A DNA stretch of 50,229 nucleotides. It comes from an uncultured Clostridia bacterium. GTDB lineage: Bacteria; Bacillota; Clostridia; Oscillospirales; Ruminococcaceae. The stretch covers positions 1 to 50,229 of the forward strand of contig CANQWC010000014.1 in the NCBI GenBank assembly GCA_947627455.1. The letters run 5' to 3'. Positions 17,111 through 25,247 of the stretch are shown here, piece after piece. Each line of letters begins with the position of its first letter. The stretch's first letter is position 1. Both the position numbers and the translations under genes were made by a program. Below the pieces are notes generated by a model. It did not search any database. It was not told the origin of the DNA and worked only from the letters and a program-made list of their open reading frames with translations.

Positions 17111-17130
17111 TTATAACAGAACTGTTATAA
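17111..17130. promoter_or_regulatory. Perfect 20-bp palindrome, likely regulator site
   Basis: TTATAACAGAACTGTTATAA consists of 9-bp arms around AA, at about -41 to -60 of the ABC/two-component promoter. Autoregulation by the response regulator at 12814-13497 is the simplest reading. BceR-type regulators are known to bind inverted repeats at this position. The link to this regulator is inferred. Confidence 0.6.
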
Positions 17131-17160
17131 TTGAATTTCGGGAAACCGCAAAAGCGCGTA

Positions 17161-17192
17161 AAAAGGCCCTCCGACGGGTTCGCCGAAGAGCC
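17161..17192 (-). terminator. Terminator of the SGNH esterase gene
   Basis: On the minus strand GGCTCTTCGGC pairs with GTCGGAGGGCC (11 bp including G-T pairs) around GAACCC and runs into TTTTT. It ends transcription shortly after the stop at 17210. Confidence 0.8.
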
Positions 17193-17209
17193 GAAATTTA
17201 CATATTTTG

Positions 17210-18391
17210 TCAGGCAAGAAGCTTCTTGACCTTTTCAACGGCGGCTTTTCCCATCTCGCGGTGGCCGATGACGCTCGGGTGAAGGCCGTCGCCCGAATCG
17301 CAGTCGGCGCGAAGAACGGTCGGGTCGGCGGGGTCGCAAACGGCGGAGGCGAAATCGACAAAGCCGTCGAAGCCGCTCTCGGGGCTCATCATCCAATCGT
17401 TTATCTTCGAGCGGATAGATTCGTGAAGCTCTGAGCGCCAGTGTTCGTTGTTGCCGAACGGCGTGACGGTGCCCGCGTAGATCTTTATTCCCTCGGCGTG
17501 GCAGGCGGAAATCATCGCGGAATATTCGCGTATCATGTCGGCCGAGGTGTCCCTCTCAGCCCCGGGGATATCGTTTGTGCCGATGAGCAGGAGAACCCGC
17601 TTTACGCCCGCGATGTCAAGAACGTCGCGCTTGAAGCGGTCTTTCGCGGGGACGCCGTAGCCGCCCCATATCGCGTTGCCCGCAATCGAAGAGTTGACGA
17701 CGGAGACATGCTTTGTTTTGGGGTCGGCCTGAAGCCCTTGGGCGAGCAGGTTCGGCCATGCGTCGAAGCCGTTGAAGGTCGAGATCGAGCCGTCGGTGAT
17801 GGAATCGCCGAAGCAGACAAAGGTCTCGACCCCGCTTGTGAGGGCGTCGGCGCGGCAGAGGGCAAAATAGCTCCACTTGTGCTCGCTCGGCAAAAAGTTT
17901 TCGCTGACCTTGTTTCCGCCGACTATCCAGCAGGAGCAGTCGGCCTCCTGATGGCAGGCGGGAGAGGGCGGAAGCTCGCCGAAATTCACCGAAACGGCGA
18001 GAAAATCAAGGCTTTCAAAGCTGAAATCAACGCCGTCCGAGGTGACGGTCCCGCCCGCGGGGATAACCACTCGCTCGCGGCCGCCGAAGGTTATCGCGGT
18101 GTCGGTCGAGAGGTCGATATTCGGCTCGCCCGCTTTAAGAAGCTTGGCTATATGTACCGATTCGAGGACCATGTCGGAATCGGGCGGGGTGAGGCCCTCG
18201 CCGTATTCGTTTGAAAAAGTCAGGCGGATCTTTTCGCCGCCGACAGCCGCCTGAAACTGTTGGCGGAGGGTTGAGCCGAAAAGAGCGGGGTTCTTCGGGA
18301 GCTGGTCGGGAAGGGCGTTGAGAGTCGCCGCCGAGAAAATGCAGTTCCAGCCCGCATTATCGCTTAATTGTGAAGATATTTTATTCGACAT
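17210..18391 (-). CDS. SGNH/GDSL-family esterase (probable carbohydrate acetylesterase)
   Basis: A 393-residue protein without a signal peptide. The first 170 residues look like a beta-sandwich (GEKIRLTFSNEYGE, VTSDGVDF). The hydrolase domain has the four SGNH blocks: FGDSITDG with the nucleophilic Ser, the Gly block SIAGNAIWGG, LLIGTNDIPG and DGLHPS with the catalytic Asp and His. This two-domain layout is common in esterases that remove acetyl groups from plant polysaccharides, and the surrounding glycosidases fit that. A role in the cytoplasm on imported acetylated oligosaccharides is inferred. GGAGG lies before ATG 18391. It is a single-gene unit with its own promoter and terminator. Confidence 0.83.
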   Translation of the reverse strand: MSNKISSQLSDNAGWNCIFSAATLNALPDQLPKNPALFGSTLRQQFQAAVGGEKIRLTFSNEYGEGLTPPDSDMVLESVHIAKLLKAGEPNIDLSTDTAITFGGRERVVIPAGGTVTSDGVDFSFESLDFLAVSVNFGELPPSPACHQEADCSCWIVGGNKVSENFLPSEHKWSYFALCRADALTSGVETFVCFGDSITDGSISTFNGFDAWPNLLAQGLQADPKTKHVSVVNSSIAGNAIWGGYGVPAKDRFKRDVLDIAGVKRVLLLIGTNDIPGAERDTSADMIREYSAMISACHAEGIKIYAGTVTPFGNNEHWRSELHESIRSKINDWMMSPESGFDGFVDFASAVCDPADPTVLRADCDSGDGLHPSVIGHREMGKAAVEKVKKLLA

Positions 18392-18424
18392 GACCGATGA
18401 CCTCCGATTTTTGAAGTTAAATAT

Positions 18425-18453
18425 ATCCTACCACGGTTGAGCATAAATGTCAA
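18425..18453 (-). promoter_or_regulatory. Sigma-A promoter of the SGNH esterase gene
   Basis: On the minus strand: a consensus TTGACA (18453-18448), a 17-bp spacer and TAGGAT (18430-18425). A TATATT a few bases further down is an alternative -10. Confidence 0.6.
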
Positions 18454-18480
18454 TTAAAAATCAAAGATTGCCTATGTTTT

Positions 18481-18590
18481 GGGTACCCATGTTCCGCTCA
18501 CAATTCTCGTTTCCTCTTTATTATCTATCTTCTAACTTCTAACTTCTAACTTCTTTCTTCTATCTTCTATCTTCTAAATGCGAAGCATTT
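18481..18590 (-). repeat. Degenerate copy of the dispersed repeat with an expanded 7-base tract
   Basis: The segment starts with GGGTACCCATGTTCCGCTCACA, close to the GGGAGTGTCCATTTCGCACACA end of the other copies read in reverse. The second hairpin is missing. The pyrimidine tract is expanded to tandem TTCTAAC/TTCTATC units (about 18525-18577). It ends with the hairpin AAATGC-GAA-GCATTT, which keeps the CGAAG loop of the first hairpin of the other copies. It lies between the divergent SGNH and hybrid-kinase promoters. Confidence 0.6.
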
Positions 18591-18617
18591 GACTTTTTGT
18601 GATTGATGTGATAAAAT
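18589..18617 (+). promoter_or_regulatory. Sigma-A promoter of the hybrid kinase unit
   Basis: TTGACT (18589-18594), a 17-bp spacer and TAAAAT (18612-18617). The -35 overlaps the last hairpin of the degenerate repeat by two bases. It is the only clear promoter seen before the five-gene run to 28398. Confidence 0.65.
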
Positions 18618-18640
18618 AAAATAGTATTATTATAGGCTGT

Positions 18641-18658
18641 ACCCCTCGCGGGGGTTTT
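18641..18658 (+). promoter_or_regulatory. Short leader hairpin with a T-run before the hybrid kinase
   Basis: ACCCC-TCGCG-GGGGT followed directly by TTT, between the promoter and the AAGGAG site of the kinase gene. The five-base stem is short for a terminator. It could be a weak attenuator or simply protect the transcript. Confidence 0.35.
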
Positions 18659-18671
18659 AAGGAGCAGGGAA

Positions 18672-21617
18672 ATGAAAAAGCTTTTCGGAAGGATTATTCC
18701 CGTTATTTCGGTGATAGCGGTATGCGCGGTGGTGATAACCATTATCGCGGCGTATTTCAATTTTATATCTCAGAGGATCTATGAGGACAGCACGAGCCAC
18801 CTTTATGAGATTTACGCTCAGGTGAACCGCTCGTTCGGCTCGTTTGTCGAGCGAAACTGGGGGCTTCTTCGCGGGTGGGGAAGGTATTTTTCCGCGGTCG
18901 ATGACGATGAAGCAGTCGCGGAATTCGTGACCCGCGAGCGCGATTATTGGGGCTTCACCGAGCTTTATTTCATCTCGGCTGACGGCGGGTTCATCACCGC
19001 CGACGGCAGAAAAAGCAGCGAGCCCGACGGCGAAGGCTTCTCGGCGTTCATTGAAAGCGGCGAGCCGACGATGTCGGGGCAGACCCTGCCGAACGGCAAG
19101 GGCGTCACCGTTTTTGCGATGCCGACCGAAAGATCTGAGTTCCGCGGGGTCGAATACGAGGCTGTCGCGATAAGCTATACAAACGACGACCTTGCGAGCT
19201 CGCTGAATGTCGACGCTTTCTCGGGCAAGGCAAAATGCTTTGTCGTCGACAGCGACGGCAGCGTTCTTCTCTCGACCCGGACGGGCGGAAGCGTTTATAA
19301 AAATTATATTCAATACCTCGGCGCGGCTTCGGATATCGGCGAGGAGGGGCTTGAAAGCCTCACAAAGGACTGGGAAAACGGGCTCTCGGGGCTTGTGCAG
19401 TGCAAAATCGGCGGCGAGGACCAGTGCATTCTCTATCAGCCCGTCGGCTATCAGGACTTTGTTCTTCTCAGCGCGGTGCCCGAAAGCTCGGTGAGCGCGG
19501 GCTTCCTCTCGGTTCAGAAGATCACCGCGAACGTTCTTCTTGCGATATTCCTCATCATCGGCGTGACGGCTGCGGTGTTCCTCATCATGAGATATTCAAG
19601 CGAGAAAAAGAGCAGCAGCATCGAGCTTCAGTACCGCGAGCTTATGTTCAGCGTTCTTTCAAACAGCGTCGACGACATTTTCATCATGCTCGATTCGGAG
19701 AATCAGAATGTCGACTATATAAGCCCGAACGTCGAGCGCCTGCTCGGGATCCCCGCGGACGAGGCGAGAAAGAACATTCGGGCGCTTGAAAAATGCGCGG
19801 TGAATTATAATGTCGTGATACCCAAGAGCGAGATAGAAAAAATACCCCTGAACGGCAGCATCTGCCGCGAATGCGAGTATATGCACCAGTCGACGGGCGA
19901 ACGCAGATGGTACAGAATGACCGTCTATCACTCGAGCATTCAGAATGTTGAGAAATATATCGCGGTGATGTCTGACCGCACCGGCGAACAGCAGATGAAT
20001 CTTCAGCTTCGCGAGGCCCTTGACGCGGCAAGAAGCGCAAACGAGGCAAAGTCAAACTTTTTGGCGAATATGTCTCATGACATTCGCACGCCGATGAACG
20101 CTATCGTCGGGTTCTCGGTGCTTCTGGAAAAGGACGCGGACAGGCCCGACAAGGTAAAGGAATACACAAGAAAGATCACCGCCTCGAGCCACCACCTTTT
20201 AAGCCTCATCAACGACGTTTTGGACATGTCGAAGATCGAGAGCGGGAAGACCTCGCTGAGCAGCGCGGTGTTCAGCCTGCCCGAGCTTTTGGAAGAGCTC
20301 GGAATAATCATTCTTCCCCAGACAAAGGCAAAGGATCAGGACTTCATGATACACGTTGTCGGGGCGCCGCCCGAAAAAATCGTCGGCGACAGGCTTAGGC
20401 TCAACCAGATTCTTCTGAACCTGCTTTCAAACGCGGTCAAGTATACTCAGGTCGGCGGGAAGATAGAATTCAGCGTCTCGGAGATTAAGCAGGACGCCCC
20501 GCAGTTTGTGAAGCTTCGGTTCGCGGTCAAAGACAACGGAATCGGAATGAGCGAGGAATTCGTCAAGAAGGTGTTCGCGCCGTTCAGCAGAGAGATAAAC
20601 TCGGTCACGAACACCGTTCAGGGCACGGGCCTCGGAATGGCAATAACAAAGAATCTTGTCGACCTCATGGGCGGAATTATTCTTGTCGAGAGCGAGCCTG
20701 ACAAGGGCAGCACCTTTACGGTCGAGCTCACTTTTGCCCTTCCCGAGCAGGGCGTTGAGGAGAGCAGGGTCGAGAGCAGAATTAGGCGAATGCTTGTCTG
20801 CGACGACGACGAGGACATCTGCCTCGGCATCAGCGAGATGATGAAAGACACCGAAATCGACGTGTCATGCGTTACAAGCGGCTCGGCGGCGGTGGGCGCG
20901 GCGGTTTCGGCGCATGAGCGGAACGAGGACTTCGACATCATTCTTCTTGACTGGAAGATGCCCGAGATGGACGGCGTTGAGACCGCAAGAAAAATTCGCG
21001 GGGAAATAGGCCACGATGTGCCGATTCTGGTGCTGACCTCATACGACTGGAGCGACATTGAGGAAGAGGCAAGGGCCGCGGGTATCAACGCGTTTATGCC
21101 GAAGCCGTTCTTTGTGTCGACGTTCAGGCAGACGGTCGAGCCCCTGTTTACCGCCCCCGAAGCCCCGAGCGAGCCCTCGGAGGAAGAGAGCAAAAAAATC
21201 ATGAACGGGCTGATGTTCTTGGTCGCTGAGGACAACTCGCTCAACGCGGAAATACTCACCGAAATGCTCAAGATGGAGGGCGCCGACTGCGAACTTGCGC
21301 ACAACGGGCTTGAGGCCGCAGAGATGTTCGAGCAGTCGCCGAAGGGGCATTACGACATGGTGCTGATGGACGTGCAGATGCCGATAATGAACGGCTATGA
21401 CGCGACAAGAAGAATTCGGGCGTCCGTTCACCCCGAGGCAAAGACAATACCCATTGTCGCGATGACCGCAAACACCTTCGCCGAAGATGTGAGAAATTCC
21501 ATCGAGGCGGGAATGAACGCGCACCTCGCAAAGCCGATCGACATGGCAAAGGTATGCGAAACCGTCGGCAGGCTTATGGAGAAAAAACGCCCGCAAAAAG
21601 GAGAATCTGAGGAATGA
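18672..21617 (+). CDS. Hybrid sensor histidine kinase with two receiver domains
   Basis: A 981-residue membrane kinase. Order: membrane helix (about 8-32), extracytoplasmic Cache-like sensor (about 33-285), second helix (about 288-312), PAS domain (about 325-440), dimerisation/phospho-acceptor domain with H469 in FLANMSHDIRTPMNA, ATPase domain with NLLSNAVKYT, DNGIGM and GTGLGM, then receiver 1 (D760 in ILLDWKMPEMDG) and receiver 2 (D900 in VLMDVQMPIMNG). No HPt domain or DNA-binding output is present, so a separate phosphotransfer partner would be needed. The stop overlaps the start of a sugar-binding lipoprotein gene (ATGA), strongly suggesting that the two proteins sense together. Confidence 0.93.
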   Translation: MKKLFGRIIPVISVIAVCAVVITIIAAYFNFISQRIYEDSTSHLYEIYAQVNRSFGSFVERNWGLLRGWGRYFSAVDDDEAVAEFVTRERDYWGFTELYFISADGGFITADGRKSSEPDGEGFSAFIESGEPTMSGQTLPNGKGVTVFAMPTERSEFRGVEYEAVAISYTNDDLASSLNVDAFSGKAKCFVVDSDGSVLLSTRTGGSVYKNYIQYLGAASDIGEEGLESLTKDWENGLSGLVQCKIGGEDQCILYQPVGYQDFVLLSAVPESSVSAGFLSVQKITANVLLAIFLIIGVTAAVFLIMRYSSEKKSSSIELQYRELMFSVLSNSVDDIFIMLDSENQNVDYISPNVERLLGIPADEARKNIRALEKCAVNYNVVIPKSEIEKIPLNGSICRECEYMHQSTGERRWYRMTVYHSSIQNVEKYIAVMSDRTGEQQMNLQLREALDAARSANEAKSNFLANMSHDIRTPMNAIVGFSVLLEKDADRPDKVKEYTRKITASSHHLLSLINDVLDMSKIESGKTSLSSAVFSLPELLEELGIIILPQTKAKDQDFMIHVVGAPPEKIVGDRLRLNQILLNLLSNAVKYTQVGGKIEFSVSEIKQDAPQFVKLRFAVKDNGIGMSEEFVKKVFAPFSREINSVTNTVQGTGLGMAITKNLVDLMGGIILVESEPDKGSTFTVELTFALPEQGVEESRVESRIRRMLVCDDDEDICLGISEMMKDTEIDVSCVTSGSAAVGAAVSAHERNEDFDIILLDWKMPEMDGVETARKIRGEIGHDVPILVLTSYDWSDIEEEARAAGINAFMPKPFFVSTFRQTVEPLFTAPEAPSEPSEEESKKIMNGLMFLVAEDNSLNAEILTEMLKMEGADCELAHNGLEAAEMFEQSPKGHYDMVLMDVQMPIMNGYDATRRIRASVHPEAKTIPIVAMTANTFAEDVRNSIEAGMNAHLAKPIDMAKVCETVGRLMEKKRPQKGESEE

Positions 21618-22879
21618 AGATAAAGATAATTGCGCTGGCGGCGGTTTTCGCGGCGGCGATGATGACCTCGGCATGTGCCGATAAAAACGACGGCGGCGTT
21701 CTCACCGTCATGGGCAAGGAGAGCGACCTCAACAAAAGCTATATGACCGAGATTTTTGAGAGATATCAACAGCAGACGGGAAACAAGCTTAAGATTATTT
21801 CCTGCAAGGATTCGGACTTTGAGGCCGCGGCGGTCGAGAAGTTCAACTCGGACAGCGCGCCAGATATCCTCATGCACTTTCACAACGCCGACCTCAACAG
21901 GTTTGACGTTGAAAACGATTTTTATTTTCTGAACGGCGAGGATTGGGTCGACGACCTCACCGACAGCGCAAGGAATTACTGTCAGGACAAGAGCGGAAAC
22001 CTGCTCGGCCTGCCCTATTGGGAGAATTCGGTGTCGGGGTGCTATTATAACAAGACTATTCTTGACAGCCTCGGGCTTAGGCCCGCGACGAATCAGGCGG
22101 AATTCGACGTTTTGTGCCAAGCGCTCGCCGACACGGGTTATACCCCTATCTGCTGGCCCGCCGACGGCTGCGCGTGGATGGTTCAGTTTGCGCTCGACCC
22201 GATTTTTGCCGACGACCCCTCGATGCTCGAAAAAATAAACAGCGGCGAAATCACCTTTTCCGACATTCCCGAGGTCGAGAATATGGTCAGCTGGATAGCT
22301 CAGGCTGCCGATAAGGGCTGGTTCGGCGACAGCTTTCTTGACTGCGGCTGGAACGGAATCAGCCGATCGATGGCCTCGGGCGACGCGGTAATGACCTTTA
22401 TCTGGGACACTTGGTTTTATACCGACCTTGAGGAGGGCGGAAAGTACGGAGTCAACGACTTTGCGCTTATGCCCGTTTTTCTCAACACCGTTGACGGCGG
22501 AACCTTCGAGGGCGGAAACCTCAACATGATGATGGTGAACAAGAACAGCGAAAGGCTTGAAGAGGCGCTTGATTTCCTCGATTTCTGCGCGACGCCCGAA
22601 AACTATAACGCCGCGTTCGAGGGAATCTCGACGGTGAGCTGTTTCAAGGGCCAGACCACTAATATTCAGTCGAAGATGGTAGTCGACGCGGGCGAGCTCA
22701 TCGCGGAAAAAGAGAGGGTCTCGACGGCGGCTTCGCGAATCGTCGGATACAGCGCTGACGACATGGTGAACGCCCTCAACGAGCTTTTCAGGAAAAAGGT
22801 CGACGTAAAGGGCTGTATTGAGCTTATGGATAAAAACCTTAAGGCAGAGGCGGGAAATCAGGCCGCCGACGCATTCTGA
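21614..22879 (+). CDS. Extracellular solute-binding lipoprotein (family 1), probable sensor partner
   Basis: A 421-residue lipoprotein with lipobox TSAC (about residues 18-21). The two-lobed fold typical of carbohydrate-binding proteins of ABC importers is indicated by DILMHFHNADLN, GLPYWENSVSGCYYNK and GDAVMTFIWDTWF. No permease or ATPase gene follows. It overlaps the hybrid kinase by four bases and is probably translated by coupling. The likely role is to bind a sugar and present it to the kinase's outside domain rather than to feed an importer. It could also serve a transporter encoded elsewhere, or the importer at 33.8-37.4 kb. The ligand is not evident. Confidence 0.85.
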   Translation: MKIKIIALAAVFAAAMMTSACADKNDGGVLTVMGKESDLNKSYMTEIFERYQQQTGNKLKIISCKDSDFEAAAVEKFNSDSAPDILMHFHNADLNRFDVENDFYFLNGEDWVDDLTDSARNYCQDKSGNLLGLPYWENSVSGCYYNKTILDSLGLRPATNQAEFDVLCQALADTGYTPICWPADGCAWMVQFALDPIFADDPSMLEKINSGEITFSDIPEVENMVSWIAQAADKGWFGDSFLDCGWNGISRSMASGDAVMTFIWDTWFYTDLEEGGKYGVNDFALMPVFLNTVDGGTFEGGNLNMMMVNKNSERLEEALDFLDFCATPENYNAAFEGISTVSCFKGQTTNIQSKMVVDAGELIAEKERVSTAASRIVGYSADDMVNALNELFRKKVDVKGCIELMDKNLKAEAGNQAADAF

Positions 22880-22893
22880 TCGGAGGCAGTTTT

Positions 22894-24072
22894 ATGAACT
22901 ATCGCAGGGATAAGTACGGGCATGAGCTTTCGGCGCTCGCCTACGGGTGCATGAGATTCAAGCGCTCGGGCGGAAAAATCGACATCGCCGCCGCAGAGGA
23001 GCAAATCATGGCGGCGTTCAACGGCGGGGTGAACTATTTCGACACCGCTTATATCTACCCGGGGAGCGAGGCCGCCCTCGGCGAAATCGTCGAGAAAAAC
23101 GGAATTCGCGACAAAATTTTCATCGCGACAAAGCTTCCGCACTATCTCATCAGAAACCCCGAGGACTTCGACAAATATTTCGGCGAGCAGCTTTCAAGGC
23201 TTCGCACCGACAGAATCGACTTCTATCTCATGCACATGCTCACCGACATCGCGACTTGGGAGAGGCTTAAGGCCCTCGGCGCGGTCGAGTGGATAGAGAA
23301 AAAGCTTGAATCGGGCGAAATTAAGCAGATAGGTTTTTCATATCACGGCGGGGCAGAGATGTTCTGCCGGCTTGTCGACGCGTTTCACTGGGACTTCTGC
23401 ATGATTCAGTACAACTATATGGACGAAAACTCTCAGGCGGGAAAGCGCGGGCTTAAATACGCCAACTCAAAGGGCCTGCCCGTCATGATTATGGAGCCGC
23501 TTCGGGGCGGTCGGCTTGTGAACAACCTTCCCGAGGAGGCAAGAAAGATCTTCGAGAATTATCGGGTGAAGCATACGCCCGTTCAGTGGGCGCTTAAGTG
23601 GCTCTGGAACCAGCCCGAAGTTACCTGCGTTCTCTCGGGAATGAACACCCTTGAAGCGGTGGAGGACAACGTTAAAACCGCCTCCGAGACATCTGTCGGC
23701 GAACTCAGCGAGGGCGATCTTGAAATGCTCGCGAGGGTGGTTTCGGCGATAAACTCAAAGATGAAGGTCGGCTGCACGGGCTGCGGCTACTGCGTGCCCT
23801 GCCCGAAGAATGTCGATATCCCCGGGTGCTTCGCGGCCTATAACCGAAGATATTCCGACGGGTGGTTCACATCGCTGAAAGAATATGTAATGTGCACCGC
23901 GCTGAGGACGAACTCTGCGGCGGCTTCAAACTGCGTCGGCTGCGGAAGGTGCAAGCAGCACTGCCCGCAGGGAATCGACATTCCCGAGGAGCTTAAAAAC
24001 GTCAGGGGCAAGCTCGAGGGCCCGATTTATAAGATCGCGAGAAAGGCGATAAAGCTTTTCAGAACATATTGA
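22894..24072 (+). CDS. Aldo/keto reductase with C-terminal iron-sulfur domain
   Basis: A 392-residue cytoplasmic oxidoreductase. The aldo/keto reductase barrel (about 1-275) has the catalytic set: D and Y in NYFDTAYIYPGSE, K in IATKLP and H in YLMHML. Two cysteine clusters follow: CTGCGYCVPCP (about 291-301) and CVGCGRCKQHCP (about 348-359), typical of the ferredoxin-like AKR subfamily of anaerobes. The substrate cannot be read. It starts 14 bp after the binding-protein gene and 17 bp before sbcD, so it probably belongs to the same transcript; that grouping may be incidental. Confidence 0.9.
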   Translation: MNYRRDKYGHELSALAYGCMRFKRSGGKIDIAAAEEQIMAAFNGGVNYFDTAYIYPGSEAALGEIVEKNGIRDKIFIATKLPHYLIRNPEDFDKYFGEQLSRLRTDRIDFYLMHMLTDIATWERLKALGAVEWIEKKLESGEIKQIGFSYHGGAEMFCRLVDAFHWDFCMIQYNYMDENSQAGKRGLKYANSKGLPVMIMEPLRGGRLVNNLPEEARKIFENYRVKHTPVQWALKWLWNQPEVTCVLSGMNTLEAVEDNVKTASETSVGELSEGDLEMLARVVSAINSKMKVGCTGCGYCVPCPKNVDIPGCFAAYNRRYSDGWFTSLKEYVMCTALRTNSAAASNCVGCGRCKQHCPQGIDIPEELKNVRGKLEGPIYKIARKAIKLFRTY

Positions 24073-24089
24073 GAGCGGAGAATTGAGAG

Positions 24090-25247
24090 ATGGTGTTTCT
24101 TCATTTGGGGGATCTTCACATCGGAAGAAGCCTCGGCGACTATGACCTCGCGGAGGATCAGGAATATATCCTCAGTCAGCTTGTGAGCATCGCGGTGAAA
24201 AACGGCGCGGGCGCTGTTTTAATCGCGGGCGATGTCTATGACAAGCCCGTACCGAGCGAGTCGGCGGTGAGGCTTTTCGACGGTTTTTTGAACAGCCTCG
24301 CCGAAAAGGGAATAAAAGCCTTTATCATCTCGGGCAACCACGACTCGGACGAGAGAATCAACTTCGGCAGCGGGCTTTTCCGTCGGAGCGGCATTTTCAT
24401 TCACTCGAATTTTTCGGGGGCTCTCGCGAAAGAGACGGTCGAAGACGAATTCGGCAGAATAAATATTTGGCTGATGCCCTTTGTAAAGGCCTCGGCGGTG
24501 AGGCATTTTTACCCCGACGACGATATCCCCGACTATGACAGCGCGGTGAGAAAGCTCATCGAGAAAAGCGAAATCGACCCGAGCGAGAGAAATATCATCG
24601 TCGCGCACCAGTTTGTCGCGGGAAAGAGCGCTGAGCCGACGCTCGGCGGTTCCGAATCGCCTGCGGTTTTAAACGTCGGGTTGGTCGAGCGGGTCGGGGC
24701 TGATTGCTTTGACATCTTCGACTATGCGGCGCTCGGGCATATTCACTCGGCCCAAGCCGTCGGCAGGGAGACGGTGAGATATTCGGGCTCGCCGCTTAAA
24801 TATTCGCTCAGCGAGGCGGGCTCTGAGAAGCTTGCGACGATAGTTGAAATCAGGGAAAAGGGAAATGTCAAGATAAAAACCGAGCCGCTTGTTCCGCTCC
24901 GCGACCTTCGGCATATACGCGGAAAGGCCGAGCAGCTTCTTTCGGCCGAGAATATCACATCGCCGAACGACTATATCTATGCCACTCTGACCGACGAGGA
25001 ATTCAGCGAAAACCCGATGGGAATTTTCAGGCAGTATTACCCCAACACCGTGAAGATCGACTATGACAACTCGCGAACGAGGGAAATTCTCAGCGCCGAG
25101 GTCACGGCGGACATCGCGGCAAAGACCTTTGAGGAGACGGTGGCGGAGTTCTATCGGCTTGTTTACGGCTGCGAAATTTCCGAAGAAGAGCTTGAAATCA
25201 TGAAAAAAGCAGCGGGAGAGGCGGGTGTTTCGGTTGAGGCCGACTAA
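24090..25247 (+). CDS. sbcD: Exonuclease SbcCD subunit D
   Basis: A 385-residue Mre11-type phosphoesterase. Metal-binding motifs are in order: HLGDLHIGR, AGDVYDKPVP, SGNHDSDER, then VAHQFVAG and ALGHIHSAQ. With SbcC it forms the ATP-dependent nuclease that opens hairpins and processes DNA ends. The C-terminal capping region is present and the length is normal. The end overlaps sbcC by 23 bp. It follows the aldo/keto reductase gene by 17 bp. Confidence 0.95.
   Translation: MVFLHLGDLHIGRSLGDYDLAEDQEYILSQLVSIAVKNGAGAVLIAGDVYDKPVPSESAVRLFDGFLNSLAEKGIKAFIISGNHDSDERINFGSGLFRRSGIFIHSNFSGALAKETVEDEFGRINIWLMPFVKASAVRHFYPDDDIPDYDSAVRKLIEKSEIDPSERNIIVAHQFVAGKSAEPTLGGSESPAVLNVGLVERVGADCFDIFDYAALGHIHSAQAVGRETVRYSGSPLKYSLSEAGSEKLATIVEIREKGNVKIKTEPLVPLRDLRHIRGKAEQLLSAENITSPNDYIYATLTDEEFSENPMGIFRQYYPNTVKIDYDNSRTREILSAEVTADIAAKTFEETVAEFYRLVYGCEISEEELEIMKKAAGEAGVSVEAD

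Noticed and set aside
18525-18577. CRISPR-like tandem repeats
   Set aside because: The units are only seven bases (TTCTAAC/TTCTATC) with no spacers, and no cas genes are present; it is a microsatellite in a degenerate repeat.
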